NCBI GenBank assembly: GCA_002403905.1
Contig: DHIR01000272.1
Span: 445-7,194 of the forward strand
Reading direction: 5' to 3'
Source: Mucilaginibacter sp. UBA4741
GTDB lineage: Bacteria > Bacteroidota > Bacteroidia > Sphingobacteriales > Sphingobacteriaceae
Length of the DNA stretch: 6,750 nucleotides
Under the pieces are notes generated by a model, which was not told the origin of the DNA, made no database searches, and saw only the letters and a list, made by a program, of their open reading frames with translations. This document shows, in pieces, positions 4,971 to 6,750 of the stretch. How positions within the stretch are numbered: the stretch's first letter is position 1; every line of letters starts with the position of its first letter. Made by a program: the position numbers and the translations under genes.

Positions 4971-6750
4971 ATGAAAAGATACCTGTTTTTAAATATCCTG
5001 TTACTGATTAGCATAACGGCTTTTTCACAAGGCATGAAGTTGATTAATTTACAATGTAACAGCCAGGCTAATCCTTTAGGGATCGAATCTGTCTCACCAC
5101 TTTTAAGTTGGGAAATACAAACCCCACAACAAAATGTATTGCAAACTGCATATCGTATTTTGGTAGCCGATGATCCGGCAAAGCTTAGCGCTAATAACGG
5201 TAATGTATGGGATTCAAAAAGAATTGCATCTGCTGCATCTATCAATGTTGCTTACAAGGGAAATGCTTTAAAATCAACCCAGACTTATTATTGGAAGGTG
5301 ATGATATGGGATAATAAATCGCATGCAACAGCCTGGAGCAGTATACAAAAATGGCAGATGGGTTTATTAAGCGTCGCAGATTGGAAAGACGCCGACTGGA
5401 TTGCTTACGATAAAATGCCCGACAGCTCTTACATAGTGCCGTTTATCCATTTACGCGGGCCAAAAAGTTTGGGTTACGAGAACGACGTGTTGCCCTTGCT
5501 GCGTAAAACCTTCACATCAAAAAGCCCGGTAAAAAAAGCCACATTATACATTTGCGGATTAGGACATTTTGATTTAAGCCTGAACGGTAAAAAGGTAGGC
5601 GATCATTTCCTTGATGCAGGATGGACCAAGTACGATAGGCAGGCGTTATACGTGTCGTTTGATTTAACTAACCAATTAAAAGTCGGTAAAAACACTATAG
5701 GTGTAATGCTGGGTAATGGTTTTTACTACATACCACGTGATAAGCGTTATCGAAAACTAACCGGCGCTTTTGGTCACCCTAAAATGATATGCCGTTTGTT
5801 AATTGAACATATCGATGGCAGTACAGAAAATGTGGTAAGCAATGCCAGTTGGAAAACTACCCCCGGCCCGATTATTTACAGCAGCATTTATGGTGGTGAA
5901 GATTATGATGCCAGTCTTGAACAACCGGGCTGGAACACCAATAGCTTTAACGATGCTAAATGGCAAAATGCTATCGTGGTGAATGGAGTCCCCCAATTGG
6001 ACGCGCAAACTGCCGACCCACTGAAGGTGATGCAGGAATTTTTGCCCAAAAGCAAAAAACAGTTAAGTAATGGTACCTGGGTTTATGATTTTGGTCAGAA
6101 CTTTTCGGGCATACCGCAAATTACAGTTAAAGGTAAAAAAGGAGATACCGTAAAACTTATTCCTGCCGAACTGATTAATGCCGATGGCAGCGCCAATCAA
6201 AAAGCATCGGGCGTACCTAATTACGATTGTTATATTTTAAAAGGCGATGGTGTAGAAACCTGGCAACCGCAGTTTACTTATTACGGATTTCGTTACATAC
6301 AGGTGGAAGGAGGTTTGCCGCAGGGGATTGCCAATCCTGAAAATCTGCCGGTTATTATCAATATCAAAGGATTGCATACCCGCAATTCAGCTGCTACAAC
6401 GGGTGGCTTTACCTGTTCTAATGATTTGTTTAACCGCACTTTTAAACTAATTGATTGGGCCATGCGCAGTAATATGGCCAGTGTATTTACAGATTGCCCG
6501 CACTGCGAAAAACTGGGTTGGCTGGAAGAAGCACATTTGGTTGGAAGTTCCATACGGTATAATTATGATATACATAGGCTGGCTTTGAAATGTATTAATG
6601 ATATGCGCCTGTCTCAAACAGCCGAAGGATTGATACCTGAAATTGCCCCGGAATATGTGAAATTTCCCGAGCCTTTCCGTGATTCGCCCGAGTGGGGCAG
6701 CAATGGTATTATTTTGCCCTGGTATGTTTACCAATGGTATGGTGATAAAC
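4971..6750 (+). CDS. Secreted GH78 family alpha-L-rhamnosidase, 3' end outside window
   Basis: Glycoside hydrolases of this family release terminal L-rhamnose from glycans or plant glycosides by inversion. The frame is open for 593 codons to the window edge; full-length relatives usually exceed 850 aa. ATG 4971 is chosen because a Sec signal peptide follows at once: a Lys-Arg start, a hydrophobic stretch at residues 4-18 and a likely cut after AFS (19). No lipobox is seen, so it should be periplasmic or secreted. Domains in order are an Ig-like N-domain (about 25-125), the Bac_rhamnosid_N carbohydrate-binding-like domain (about 179-250, with LSLNGKKVGD), the concanavalin-like Bac_rhamnosid domain (about 370-445, with VYDFGQNFSG), and the start of the (alpha/alpha)6 catalytic domain from about 479. 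Its acid motif is TDCPHCEKLGWLEE: Asp508 and Glu513 are kept, but Cys512 stands where Arg is usual. It would supply rhamnose to the operon upstream. Confidence 0.93.
   Translation, partial: MKRYLFLNILLLISITAFSQGMKLINLQCNSQANPLGIESVSPLLSWEIQTPQQNVLQTAYRILVADDPAKLSANNGNVWDSKRIASAASINVAYKGNALKSTQTYYWKVMIWDNKSHATAWSSIQKWQMGLLSVADWKDADWIAYDKMPDSSYIVPFIHLRGPKSLGYENDVLPLLRKTFTSKSPVKKATLYICGLGHFDLSLNGKKVGDHFLDAGWTKYDRQALYVSFDLTNQLKVGKNTIGVMLGNGFYYIPRDKRYRKLTGAFGHPKMICRLLIEHIDGSTENVVSNASWKTTPGPIIYSSIYGGEDYDASLEQPGWNTNSFNDAKWQNAIVVNGVPQLDAQTADPLKVMQEFLPKSKKQLSNGTWVYDFGQNFSGIPQITVKGKKGDTVKLIPAELINADGSANQKASGVPNYDCYILKGDGVETWQPQFTYYGFRYIQVEGGLPQGIANPENLPVIINIKGLHTRNSAATTGGFTCSNDLFNRTFKLIDWAMRSNMASVFTDCPHCEKLGWLEEAHLVGSSIRYNYDIHRLALKCINDMRLSQTAEGLIPEIAPEYVKFPEPFRDSPEWGSNGIILPWYVYQWYGDK

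Overview
The window looks like a carbohydrate-catabolism locus from a Bacteroidota bacterium, probably of the Sphingobacteriia/Chitinophagia type (Mucilaginibacter- or Pedobacter-like). This rests on moderate-to-low GC, A-rich rather than Shine-Dalgarno start contexts, a 'SQG' signal-peptide end on a secreted glycosidase, and a Bacteroidota-style GH78 active-site motif. The organism call is an inference. All six genes lie on the plus strand, and the five catabolic genes are separated by 0 to 12 bases, so they are almost certainly one operon. I see no RNA genes, mobile elements, CRISPR arrays or long repeats.

Layout: (1) 1-1578, the 3' part of an IlvD/EDD-family sugar-acid dehydratase whose start is outside the window; (2) 1586-2479, an SMP-30/gluconolactonase-family lactonase; (3) 2492-3344, a fumarylacetoacetate hydrolase (FAH)-family diketo-acid hydrolase split by a one-base insertion near 2735; (4) 3345-4103, a short-chain dehydrogenase (SDR) with a complete catalytic tetrad; (5) 4115-4870, a second SDR with several altered motif positions; (6) a 100-base junction and then, from 4971 to the window end, a secreted GH78 alpha-L-rhamnosidase cut off at its 3' side.

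Together the genes supply every enzyme class needed for a non-phosphorylative 'diketo-hydrolase' sugar route: sugar 1-dehydrogenase (SDR), lactonase (SMP-30), sugar-acid dehydratase (IlvD/EDD), 2-keto-3-deoxy-acid 4-dehydrogenase (SDR) and 2,4-diketo-3-deoxy-acid hydrolase (FAH). The adjacent rhamnosidase makes L-rhamnose the best guess for the substrate, with pyruvate and L-lactate as products. L-fucose or pentose routes built from the same families cannot be excluded. The dehydratase would be an IlvD/EDD enzyme rather than the enolase-superfamily L-rhamnonate dehydratase of characterised pathways. No aldolase is visible, so the FAH frameshift falls on the only visible exit step of the pathway.
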